From Akkermansiaceae bacterium (GTDB lineage Bacteria; Verrucomicrobiota; Verrucomicrobiia; Verrucomicrobiales; Akkermansiaceae): a stretch of DNA of 64,000 nucleotides. This document shows positions 41,001-48,516 of this stretch, piece after piece. The notes beneath the pieces are model-generated. The model searched no databases and was not told the origin of the DNA. It saw nothing but the letters and a program-made list of their open reading frames with translations. The translations under genes were made by a program, and so were the position numbers. The stretch is from NCBI GenBank assembly GCA_018402445.1, contig JAGYIT010000017.1, positions 1 to 64,000 of the forward strand, read 5' to 3'. Numbering within the stretch: position 1 is the stretch's first letter; each line of letters begins with the position of its first letter.

Positions 41001-41040
41001 AGTGGCGCTTCGTGACGTTTTTGTGACAATTGAGTGAAAA
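41001..41040 (-). promoter_or_regulatory. Pho-box-like array: four 7-mers phased at 11 bp upstream of the TonB receptor
   Basis: Minus strand TTTTCAC-TCAA-TTGTCAC-AAAA-ACGTCAC-GAAG-CGCCACT; plus-strand unit starts 41001, 41012, 41023, 41034. Confidence 0.55.
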
Positions 41041-41045
41041 CCCTG

Positions 41046-41219
41046 TCACGATCTAGGCTGCAAGGTTCGCTCGTCCACGGGTGTGGCGCGGGGAGCGCGG
41101 ATCGTTCCGTCGTCCGCTGGTTGATCGAGGTTGCTTTTAATCAGAAACCAGATCCCGGTTGCCAGAAGGAGACAGAGGATCTTCGCGATCCATTTTTTCG
41201 ACAGTTTCAGTTTCATGCG
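41046..41219 (-). CDS. 57-aa single-TM protein resembling the N-terminal TM of CdaR/YbbR
   Basis: MKLKLSKKWIAKILCLLLATGIWFLIKSNLDQP...; overlaps the 3' end of cdaA in another frame. Confidence 0.55.
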   Translation of the reverse strand, partial: RMKLKLSKKWIAKILCLLLATGIWFLIKSNLDQPADDGTIRAPRATPVDERTLQPRS

Positions 41220-41982
41220 GATTCGTGTTCGGGCCGGAGAAGAAAATCGCGGAGAGTTTCTCGCGGAACTGCTTTTCGGTGAGGTTGCGTTCGAGAGTGC
41301 CGTTTTCACAGATAGAGATGCTGCCGGTTTCCTCGGAGACGACGATGGCGATGGAGTCTGTGCGCTCGGTGAGGCCGATGGCAGCACGGTGGCGCAGACC
41401 GGTGGAGCGGTCCTGTATTTCACGTTCGGTGACAGGAAAGACACAGGCTGCGCCGGCGACGCGATCTTCGGCGATGATCATGCCGCCGTCGTGGAGGGGA
41501 GATTTTGGGAAAAAGACGCTCATTGCCAGCTCGGGGGTGAACTGGGCGTCGAGGGTAACACCGGTCTCCAACTGCTCTTTGAGGGAGATGTCGCGTTGGA
41601 TGGCAAAGAGGGCGCCGACACGTTTTTTCGAGAGCGTTACGACGGCGTCCGCGAGGCGCTCAACGAAGGCGAGGCGGCGTTTGCTGGAGAAGGAGAAGAA
41701 TCGGCTACTGCCAAGCCGGGCGAGGCCGTTGCGGAGTTCCGGTTGGAAAATGACGAGCAATGCGAAGGCGAGGACGGCGGCTGAGCGGGTAATGATCCAG
41801 CCGATCACCTCGAAGTTGAAGATCTGGGTGATGAGTGCGAGAGCTACGAGAATGAAGCCGAGACCGACGAGGATCTGCGCGCCGCGCGTGGCGCGGAAGG
41901 CCTTGTAAAGCTGATAGATACAAAAGGCCAGCACGAGGATCTCGATCGCGTCCCGCCAATGTTGTCCTATGAATGTCCACAT
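41137..41982 (-). CDS. cdaA: Diadenylate cyclase (c-di-AMP synthase)
   Basis: Three N-terminal TMs; FPKSPLHDGGMIIAEDRVAGAACVFPVTER and GLRHRAAIGLTERTDSIAIVVSEETGSIS DAC motifs. Confidence 0.93.
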   Translation of the reverse strand: MWTFIGQHWRDAIEILVLAFCIYQLYKAFRATRGAQILVGLGFILVALALITQIFNFEVIGWIITRSAAVLAFALLVIFQPELRNGLARLGSSRFFSFSSKRRLAFVERLADAVVTLSKKRVGALFAIQRDISLKEQLETGVTLDAQFTPELAMSVFFPKSPLHDGGMIIAEDRVAGAACVFPVTEREIQDRSTGLRHRAAIGLTERTDSIAIVVSEETGSISICENGTLERNLTEKQFREKLSAIFFSGPNTNPHETETVEKMDREDPLSPSGNRDLVSD

Positions 41983-42104
41983 GCCTGAGGAGCAGACTAA
42001 GGGCAGGCGGGCATTCTGTCACTTGGAAAGGCGGGAAATGCCCGATTCCACCGTTCCGGATGAGTGCGGAAAGTCCTTGACAGAGGAGTGAAGGGCGCAA
42101 AGGT

Positions 42105-42788
42105 ATGTTTTCCGGGCTTCGGCCGGCAGCCGTCATGTTCCGCCGCCCTTCCGCCAAGCCCGCCCCTGCGGCACGGCGCACGTTCCCCTTTCTCAAAGCA
42201 GGCTTTCTCCTCCTGCTGGTATGGCTGCTATGGCATTACTGGGATCACGAGGCTTTCCTTATCTGGAAAAACAACGCGGGGCCGGTTCCCTTTTTCCTGG
42301 CATTGGCGATCCTGCCGGTGATCGGCTTCCCGACGACCCCTTTCTACCTGATCGCCGGCGCGACCTTCCACCTGCCGACGGCGCTCATCGGATCTCTGCT
42401 GGCGCTCATGGTGAACCTCACTCTGAGCTACTTGTTGGCGCGCGGCCCGCTGCGCTCTCTGCTTGAGAAATGGCTGGCCCGCTCCGGGCGGGAGCTGCCG
42501 AACGTGGAAAAGGTAGGCCATCTGCGCTTTACCGTGGTCATGAAATGCCTGCCCGGGCTGCCTGCCTTCCTGAAACATTCCGCCGTGGCGCTGGCGGGTG
42601 TCCCTTTCCCGATCTATTTCTCGGTATCGCTGATGTTTTCGGGATTCTATGCGGCGGGTTTCATCGTGCTCGGGGAATCTTTCCTGGATAAGGATTACAC
42701 ACAGGCACTCATCGCGCTGGGGGTTCTCGCCGGGATCGCGTCCGTGATTTTCATCCTCCGCCGCCGGAAGATCGCTGCGGACAATTGA
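42105..42788 (+). CDS. TVP38/TMEM64 (DedA-like) membrane protein
   Basis: GFPTTPFYLIAGATFHLPTALIGSLLALMVNLTLSYLLARG; VVMKCLPGLPAFLKHSAVALAGVPFPIYF. Confidence 0.8.
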   Translation: MFSGLRPAAVMFRRPSAKPAPAARRTFPFLKAGFLLLLVWLLWHYWDHEAFLIWKNNAGPVPFFLALAILPVIGFPTTPFYLIAGATFHLPTALIGSLLALMVNLTLSYLLARGPLRSLLEKWLARSGRELPNVEKVGHLRFTVVMKCLPGLPAFLKHSAVALAGVPFPIYFSVSLMFSGFYAAGFIVLGESFLDKDYTQALIALGVLAGIASVIFILRRRKIAADN

Positions 42789-42837
42789 TTGTGGAATGCG
42801 ACTTGCCGCGAGCAGCGGGCTGGCTTTTATTCGCTCC

Positions 42838-43383
42838 ATGCACGACGAAATCAAACTCTCCCGCGAAGTCACCGCCGTCCAGATCCCGAGCGGGGACTCG
42901 ATGACGCTACCCGCCGGGACTCCGGTTTTCATCACCCAGCGGCTGGGCGGCACCTATACGGTCGCGACCTCGCAGGGTCTCGCTCGGATTTCCTCGCAGG
43001 ATGCGGATGCGCTCGGGGTGGACGCGGAGGAGGAGAAACAGAAGCACGCAGAGGCCGTGCGGCTCAAGGACGCACCGCTGGAGGAGCAGGTCTGGGCGCA
43101 ACTCAAAGGCGTTTACGACCCGGAAATCCCCGTGGACATCGTCAACCTCGGACTCGTCTATGACTGCGCGATCGAGCAACAGGGCGAAAAGAAAGTCGTG
43201 CAGGTGAAAATGACCCTCACCGCGCCGGGCTGCGGTATGGGGCCGGTCATCGCCGCCGATGCGCAGGCGAAGATCATGACCATCGACGGCATCGACGAGG
43301 CGAACGTCGAACTCGTCTGGGACCCCGCGTGGAACCAGGACATGATCACCGAGGAAGGAAAGATGAAACTGGGGATGGTGTGA
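42838..43383 (+). CDS. sufT: SufT-like Fe-S assembly (MIP18/DUF59) protein
   Basis: VYDPEIPVDIVNLGLVYDCAIEQQ...KMTLTAPGCGMGPVIAADAQAKI...VELVWDPAWNQDMITEEGKMKLG. Confidence 0.88.
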   Translation: MHDEIKLSREVTAVQIPSGDSMTLPAGTPVFITQRLGGTYTVATSQGLARISSQDADALGVDAEEEKQKHAEAVRLKDAPLEEQVWAQLKGVYDPEIPVDIVNLGLVYDCAIEQQGEKKVVQVKMTLTAPGCGMGPVIAADAQAKIMTIDGIDEANVELVWDPAWNQDMITEEGKMKLGMV

Positions 43384-43474
43384 GGAGAGGAGAGGAGATT
43401 GGAGATTTTTGATCTGCCGGAACGGCGTTTCTTTATCTTCCCACCCTCGATCCTCGATCCTCGATCCTCGATCT
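43382..43474. repeat. Purine-rich array followed by CCTCGAT x4 heptamer array (weak candidate I of the paired-array family)
   Basis: CCTCGATCCTCGATCCTCGATCCTCGAT at about 43445-43472; upstream GAGGAGAGGAGAGGAGATTGGAGAT. Confidence 0.55.
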
Positions 43475-43956
43475 CAGCTCCGCGCTTGGGTGCCGTCGAT
43501 GTAGGCGATGATGGCGGGGATCGCGAGACCCAGCACCTTGGCGACGTCCTCGTAGGCGCGTTTGCCCATGCCGATGGGATCGGGCACGTCCGCGCCGATG
43601 CCAGCTCCCGGGAGATCGACGAACTCGCAGGTGAGATAATATTTCTCCGAGTGCTCTGGAAAACGGTCTTCGAGTATCGCGAGGTGGCCCGCAGTCATGG
43701 TGAAGACGTGGGTAGCCTCCTCCAGAAGGGCGTCGGAAACCGACTGGCTGGCGAAGCCGTCCAGCGGCGCCTTCATCCGTTGGCAGATGGCTTTCGTATC
43801 GCGGCTGGCGGGCGTGCCTTTCGAGGCGGCTACACCGGCGGATTTCACGGAGTAATCCCCCCTATCCTCCACCGCTTTGCGGAACATCGCCTCCGCCATC
43901 GGGCTGCGGCAGGTATTGCCGGTGCAGACGAAAAGAACCCTTTTGGTGGCTGACAT
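43474..43956 (-). CDS. Low-molecular-weight protein phosphatase
   Basis: VLFVCTGNTCRSPMAEAMF P-loop; DVPDPIGMGKRAYEDVA acid loop. Confidence 0.9.
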   Translation of the reverse strand: MSATKRVLFVCTGNTCRSPMAEAMFRKAVEDRGDYSVKSAGVAASKGTPASRDTKAICQRMKAPLDGFASQSVSDALLEEATHVFTMTAGHLAILEDRFPEHSEKYYLTCEFVDLPGAGIGADVPDPIGMGKRAYEDVAKVLGLAIPAIIAYIDGTQARS

Positions 43957-44088
43957 GGGAGCGACATTATGGGTGGATAGGTGAGGGCAGTCAAATGAAA
44001 GGAGGCGTCCGCATGAGTGCAGCATTAGAACTATTTTTGCAGAGTGCTTGCTCTAGGGGCTACCCGGTGTTAAGTGGAACTGAGAGCT

Positions 44089-44985
44089 ATGATAGATCGC
44101 ATGGAACTCAGGATCGACGCGTTCCTGAGGCATCTCGCGACCGAGCGGGGGCTCTCCGACGCCTATCAGCTCTCCGTTTCACAAACGCTGATGAGCCTCA
44201 ACGGCTGGTTGACGGAGCGTAGCATCGTAGCCGAAGAGACCGGAACCGAGGAACTCGCCGCCTTTCTAACAACCCGCAAGAAGGAAGGCCTTTGCTCGTC
44301 CTCGATCCGGCTGGTGACGGTTCACCTGCGGATCTTTTACCGTTGGCTCGCCGCGACCGGACAAGCCGCGATGGATCCCGCCGAACCGCTAGCGACTTCC
44401 AAAGAGGAGAAGAAACTGCCCGACACCCTCAGCGCCCGCCACATGGAGGCGCTGCTCGGAAGCATCGGCACCGACGAGAAACTGGGGCGGCGGGACAAGG
44501 CGATCATCGAGCTTTTCTATTCGGCGGGCGTCCGGCTCGCCGAGCTTTGCGCCGCGCGGCTGGAGTGGCTGGATGCCGAGGAAGGTTTCCTCCGCGTGAT
44601 CGGGAAAGGGAAAAAAACGCGGCTCGTCCGTGTCGGCAGGAAAGCGCTCAAAGCGCTCGCCGATTATCTCGCGAACGAGAGGCCGAAGCTCGTCGGACGG
44701 AAAACCTCCTCGCACATTTTCATCGGGGTGCGGGGCTTGCCGCTGACAGCGGAACGCGTGCGGCAGATCGTGAAGCGCCGCGCGGAGATGGCCGGAGTGC
44801 CGGTGCGAGTGCATCCGCATATGCTGCGGCATTCGTTCGCCACGCATCTCCTCGAAGGCGGCGCGGATCTGCGTGTGATCCAGGAACTGCTCGGCCATGC
44901 CGACATCGCCACCACCCAGATCTACACCCACGTCAGCTCCAAAGGACTCAAAGACGCGCACCGCAAGTTCCATCCGCGCGGATGA
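44089..44985 (+). CDS. xerD: Tyrosine recombinase XerC/XerD
   Basis: YSAGVRLAELCAARLEWL; VHPHMLRHSFATHLLEGGADLRVIQELLGHADIATTQIYTHVS. Confidence 0.93.
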   Translation: MIDRMELRIDAFLRHLATERGLSDAYQLSVSQTLMSLNGWLTERSIVAEETGTEELAAFLTTRKKEGLCSSSIRLVTVHLRIFYRWLAATGQAAMDPAEPLATSKEEKKLPDTLSARHMEALLGSIGTDEKLGRRDKAIIELFYSAGVRLAELCAARLEWLDAEEGFLRVIGKGKKTRLVRVGRKALKALADYLANERPKLVGRKTSSHIFIGVRGLPLTAERVRQIVKRRAEMAGVPVRVHPHMLRHSFATHLLEGGADLRVIQELLGHADIATTQIYTHVSSKGLKDAHRKFHPRG

Positions 44986-45015
44986 CGTTTCAGCGGATCA
45001 CGTTCTCCGCCTCTT

Positions 45016-45573
45016 TCACCCATGCCCCGTCGCGGAAAACCTCGGCTTGGACTCCATCAGCGCCCGTTGCTCGGAAAGGGCGGTCTCCTTTTCCCCGAGG
45101 AAATCCTTCAGGTAAGCCCGCGCCGCCAGCAGCTTGAAGGCGTAGAATTGCTCGTCGGCGCCGAGTTCCCGCGTCGAGTCGTTTCCGAAAAACGCGGCCG
45201 CGGCGTCCAGGGTCGCGATCGCCTCGTTCGTCCTGCCGACCATGTCGAGGAGCTCCGCCTCGCGCTCCAGCAAGCGCCAGCCGAAGCCGCGCAGAACCGG
45301 CGGGAGCGCGATGGCCTCTTCGAGGGTGAGCGCCTTCCCGTCCGCCGCCGCGTCCACGAAGTTCCCGCGCAGGGACTCCGCCGCCGCGCGGTTCGCCCGC
45401 ATCGCCGCGCCTAGCCGTCCTTCCGCGAGGAACCCACACTCCATGAATCCGAAAAACTGCACCCGCCGGGAGATCTGGGAGCGTTGCGGCGGCAAGGGCG
45501 TGAGCGCCGCGATGATCCGCGCCGATTTCACGTGCCGTTTCCCCCCGGGTTTGCTAGCCCTTGCCCATGGCAC
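45016..45573 (-). CDS. Hypothetical protein, possibly frameshifted near its C-terminus
   Basis: Open frame with plausible codon usage; a second frame (ORF 44990-45439) gives a more natural-looking tail AEVFRDGAWVKEAENVIR. Confidence 0.45.
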   Translation of the reverse strand: MPWARASKPGGKRHVKSARIIAALTPLPPQRSQISRRVQFFGFMECGFLAEGRLGAAMRANRAAAESLRGNFVDAAADGKALTLEEAIALPPVLRGFGWRLLEREAELLDMVGRTNEAIATLDAAAAFFGNDSTRELGADEQFYAFKLLAARAYLKDFLGEKETALSEQRALMESKPRFSATGHG

Positions 45574-46529
45574 AGCGAGTCAAGGCGGTCGCATCGATCA
45601 CGGTGGAGAAATTTTTCGCATCCTACGCGGAGCCGCTCAAGCTCAGCCTGCTCGGCGAGCGGGTCGGTTTTGATCGCCTGATCAGCGAGCCCGCAGTGAA
45701 CCGACCCGGGTTGGCGCTCGCGGGATTCTTCTCCTACTTCGCGAAAAAACGCGTGCAGGTGCTCGGCAATCTGGAGATGGCCTACCTCCGCAAACTCCCC
45801 GAGCAGATGCGCATCGACCGCTTCCGCCGCATGTGCGAGCGCGACATCCCCTGCATTATCGTATCGCGCGGCGCGACGCTCGGCCCCGAGCTGATGGCCG
45901 TCGCCAAGGAACACTCGATCCCCGTTTTCGGCACCTCGCAGGTCACCATGAAATTCCTCAACGCTGCAACGATCAGCCTCGAGCACGAGTTCGCGCCGAC
46001 GGTGACGATCCACGGCTGCATGGTCGATATGCGGGGGATCGGCGTGCTCATCGTCGGTAAGAGCGGCTCGGGGAAATCGGAAACCGCGATCGGCCTGCTG
46101 GAGCGCGGAGGCTCGCTGGTGGCGGATGACATGGTGCGGGTGAAACACGTCGGCGGCGAACTGATCGCCACCGCGCCCGCACTCTCGCGCGGCTACATGG
46201 AGATCCGGGGCATCGGCATCATCAACGTCGCCAACCTCTACGGCCTCGCCTCCATCCGCCCCGACAAGCGCCTCGATCTCGTCGTCACCCTCAAGCCCGC
46301 CACCGATCTCAACGAGGTGGACCGCCTCGGCCTCGAATCGAAAACCTACGAACTCCTCGGCCAGCAGGTCGCCCACGTCGAGGTGCCGGTCGGCCCAGGG
46401 CGCGACACCGCCCGCATGGTCGCCATCGCCGCCCTCGACCAGCAGCTCCGCCGCCTCGGCTATAACATGGCCGACGAGTTCAACGAGAAACTGCTGCACC
46501 ACATGTCCGCGGGGAAACGGGCGCTGTGA
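45567..46529 (+). CDS. hprK: HPr kinase/phosphorylase
   Basis: VLIVGKSGSGKSETAIGLLERGGSLVADDMVRV; GYMEIRGIGIINVANLYG. Confidence 0.95.
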   Translation: MAQRVKAVASITVEKFFASYAEPLKLSLLGERVGFDRLISEPAVNRPGLALAGFFSYFAKKRVQVLGNLEMAYLRKLPEQMRIDRFRRMCERDIPCIIVSRGATLGPELMAVAKEHSIPVFGTSQVTMKFLNAATISLEHEFAPTVTIHGCMVDMRGIGVLIVGKSGSGKSETAIGLLERGGSLVADDMVRVKHVGGELIATAPALSRGYMEIRGIGIINVANLYGLASIRPDKRLDLVVTLKPATDLNEVDRLGLESKTYELLGQQVAHVEVPVGPGRDTARMVAIAALDQQLRRLGYNMADEFNEKLLHHMSAGKRAL

Positions 46530-46532
46530 CTC

Positions 46533-47246
46533 TCAGCTGAGGGAAATTTCCCGCAGGCAGCCCACCACCCAATCCGCACCCGCCGCGGCGAGCTGGTCTT
46601 CGGAAAATTGCCCGGTCGCGACCGCGAGGCATTTCGCACCGACGGCGTGGGCGCAGGCGATGTCCTTGGGCGTGTCGCCGATGACCAGGGTACGCTCCGG
46701 GCCGTAGGCTTCGCCGGTGTGGGCGAGGGCGCGCTCCAGGGCGATGCGGCCAAGGAGGTTCCTGTCTGCCCGATCCGAACCATACGCGCCGAAGGCGAAA
46801 TGATGGTCGAGGCGGTAATGGCGGAGCTTGATCCATGCACCGGGCATCGTGTTCCCCGTGAGCAGCGCGGGCTGCATGTGTGCCGCCTCAGCGACGGTTT
46901 CCAAAAGCTCCACGACACCATCGAGCACCCTGCCAGCCGCCGGATTCGATGACAGGCTGGCCTCAAGATGGATGTGATACGTCTCGAAAAAACGATAGGT
47001 TCGCTCGGCGCAAGGCGCGGTGCCGAAATGGGCGTGGAGGTTTTCCAGAATCCCCAGATCGGTGGAACCCGCGAGATCGAGGGGCGGGCCTTCATCTCCG
47101 AAAATTTCGATGGCCGTCTTCCGCAACGCGGTCATCCCCTTCCCTCCGGCATCGACGAGGGTTCCGTCGATATCGAAAAGCAGCAGCCAGGAAGCGTCGC
47201 CGCTCCGCAGGCTTTTGTTGAGATCGTGGACGCTTCCCGGCATCAC
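46533..47246 (-). CDS. HAD-family phosphatase (Gph-like)
   Basis: LLFDIDGTLVDAGGKGMTALR; TLVIGDTPKDIACAHAVGAKCLAVATG. Confidence 0.9.
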   Translation of the reverse strand: MMPGSVHDLNKSLRSGDASWLLLFDIDGTLVDAGGKGMTALRKTAIEIFGDEGPPLDLAGSTDLGILENLHAHFGTAPCAERTYRFFETYHIHLEASLSSNPAAGRVLDGVVELLETVAEAAHMQPALLTGNTMPGAWIKLRHYRLDHHFAFGAYGSDRADRNLLGRIALERALAHTGEAYGPERTLVIGDTPKDIACAHAVGAKCLAVATGQFSEDQLAAAGADWVVGCLREISLS

Positions 47247-47968
47247 TCGGCGGGTTTGGCTTCCGCCTCCACCTTTGTTTCCACGACATCGTCGATGTCG
47301 TCGGTCGAGATCGAGGAGGACTCGTCCACCTCGTTGTCGTCGATTTCCTCGTCATCCTCTTCCTCGTCGTGTTCATCCTCCTCGATGAGTTCTCCGTGGA
47401 AGAGATGGAAGTGGCGCTTGCGCTGGTGCGCGGGCAGCGGGGAAAGGATCATCGCGACGGCGCGGCCGCTGAGGCGCGGCGGCTGATCGACGGCGGCCAT
47501 GGTCTTGAGGTCTTCGATGATGCGCTTGAGCATCACGAAACCGAGTTCCTTGTGGGCGTTCTCGCGTCCCTTGAACTGGAGGACGAAGCGCACCTTGTGG
47601 TTTTCCTCAAGGAAGGTCTCCGCGCGGCCGAGCTTGATGTTGTAGTCGTGCTGGCCGGTGCCGACCCGGAACTTCACCTCTTTCATCCGCGTCGAGGACT
47701 TGGACTTGCCCTTCTTGAGCTTCGCCTGGGTGTATTTGTATTTCCCGTAATCGATGATCTTGCACACCGGCGGATCCGCCTGGCCGGCGATCTCGACGAG
47801 ATCCAGCCCCACGGACTGCGCCTTGGCGAGAGCCTCGCGTGATGACATCACGCCGAGCTGCTCCCCGTTTGCGTTTACGACACGCACCTTCGGCGCGCGG
47901 ATCCGGTCGTTGATCCGCGTCATGTCGCGGTAACGGCCCCTGTTGTTGTTTTTCTGCGGCTTGGCTAT
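47243..47968 (-). CDS. infC: Translation initiation factor IF-3 with acidic C-terminal extension; proposed non-canonical ATA start
   Basis: RINDRIRAPKVRVVNANGEQLGVMSSREALAKAQSVGLDLVEIAGQADPPVCKIIDYGKYKY. ATA at 47966-47968 preceded by AAAGGA with 7-nt spacing; next in-frame ATG at 47923 lacks an SD. Confidence 0.85.
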   Translation of the reverse strand: MAKPQKNNNRGRYRDMTRINDRIRAPKVRVVNANGEQLGVMSSREALAKAQSVGLDLVEIAGQADPPVCKIIDYGKYKYTQAKLKKGKSKSSTRMKEVKFRVGTGQHDYNIKLGRAETFLEENHKVRFVLQFKGRENAHKELGFVMLKRIIEDLKTMAAVDQPPRLSGRAVAMILSPLPAHQRKRHFHLFHGELIEEDEHDEEEDDEEIDDNEVDESSSISTDDIDDVVETKVEAEAKPAE

Positions 47969-48345
47969 GGCTTTATCCTTTGGATGTTTGGGGGTGACGT
48001 CCGGGAAACACGTGTCGGCGATAGTGCCGTGCGGATCCGGTCCGTCGGGAGAATGCGGGAAGGCATGGAACGGCAAGTCATGGAAAAGAGACGAGGAACC
48101 CGCACCGGACAAAAGATCCGGTGGTGATGGGGGCGGGCTTGCGTTCCGGGGAAATCATAGGCTTGTGCCTCATCGCCTTTTGACGGGCGCGGGCTGCTTC
48201 ACGGAAACCAGATAACCGTCCCGACGCTCTCGGCGCAAGGATGAAATTTCCACGCTTTCCTCACGGCGATCAAGCTAGGGGAAACCAAGGTCTGTCGATC
48301 CTTTGGAGCAGCTAAATGAGCGAGTCTGGGTTCATGGATGGAAGA

Positions 48346-48446
48346 ATTTCAACCACGGAGGACACGGAGAACACGGAGGTCTTGGTTCGAAACCTGTAGA
48401 TCAGTCAGGAGAGTCTCTGTGTTCTCCGTGCCCTCTGTGGTAAAAT
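48346..48446. repeat. Paired inverted array element C
   Basis: Left ATTTCAACCACGGAGGACACGGAGAACACGGAG; reverse complement of right arm ATTTTACCACAGAGGGCACGGAGAACACAGAG. ATGGAAGAATTTCAACCACGGA also occurs at 6651-6672. Confidence 0.8.
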
Positions 48447-48516
48447 CCCAAAGTAGTCGGTTTTCACTCCCTAGCTTGATCGCCCTGACGCTTTCCGCAG
48501 ATCAGATCGGAGAAAA

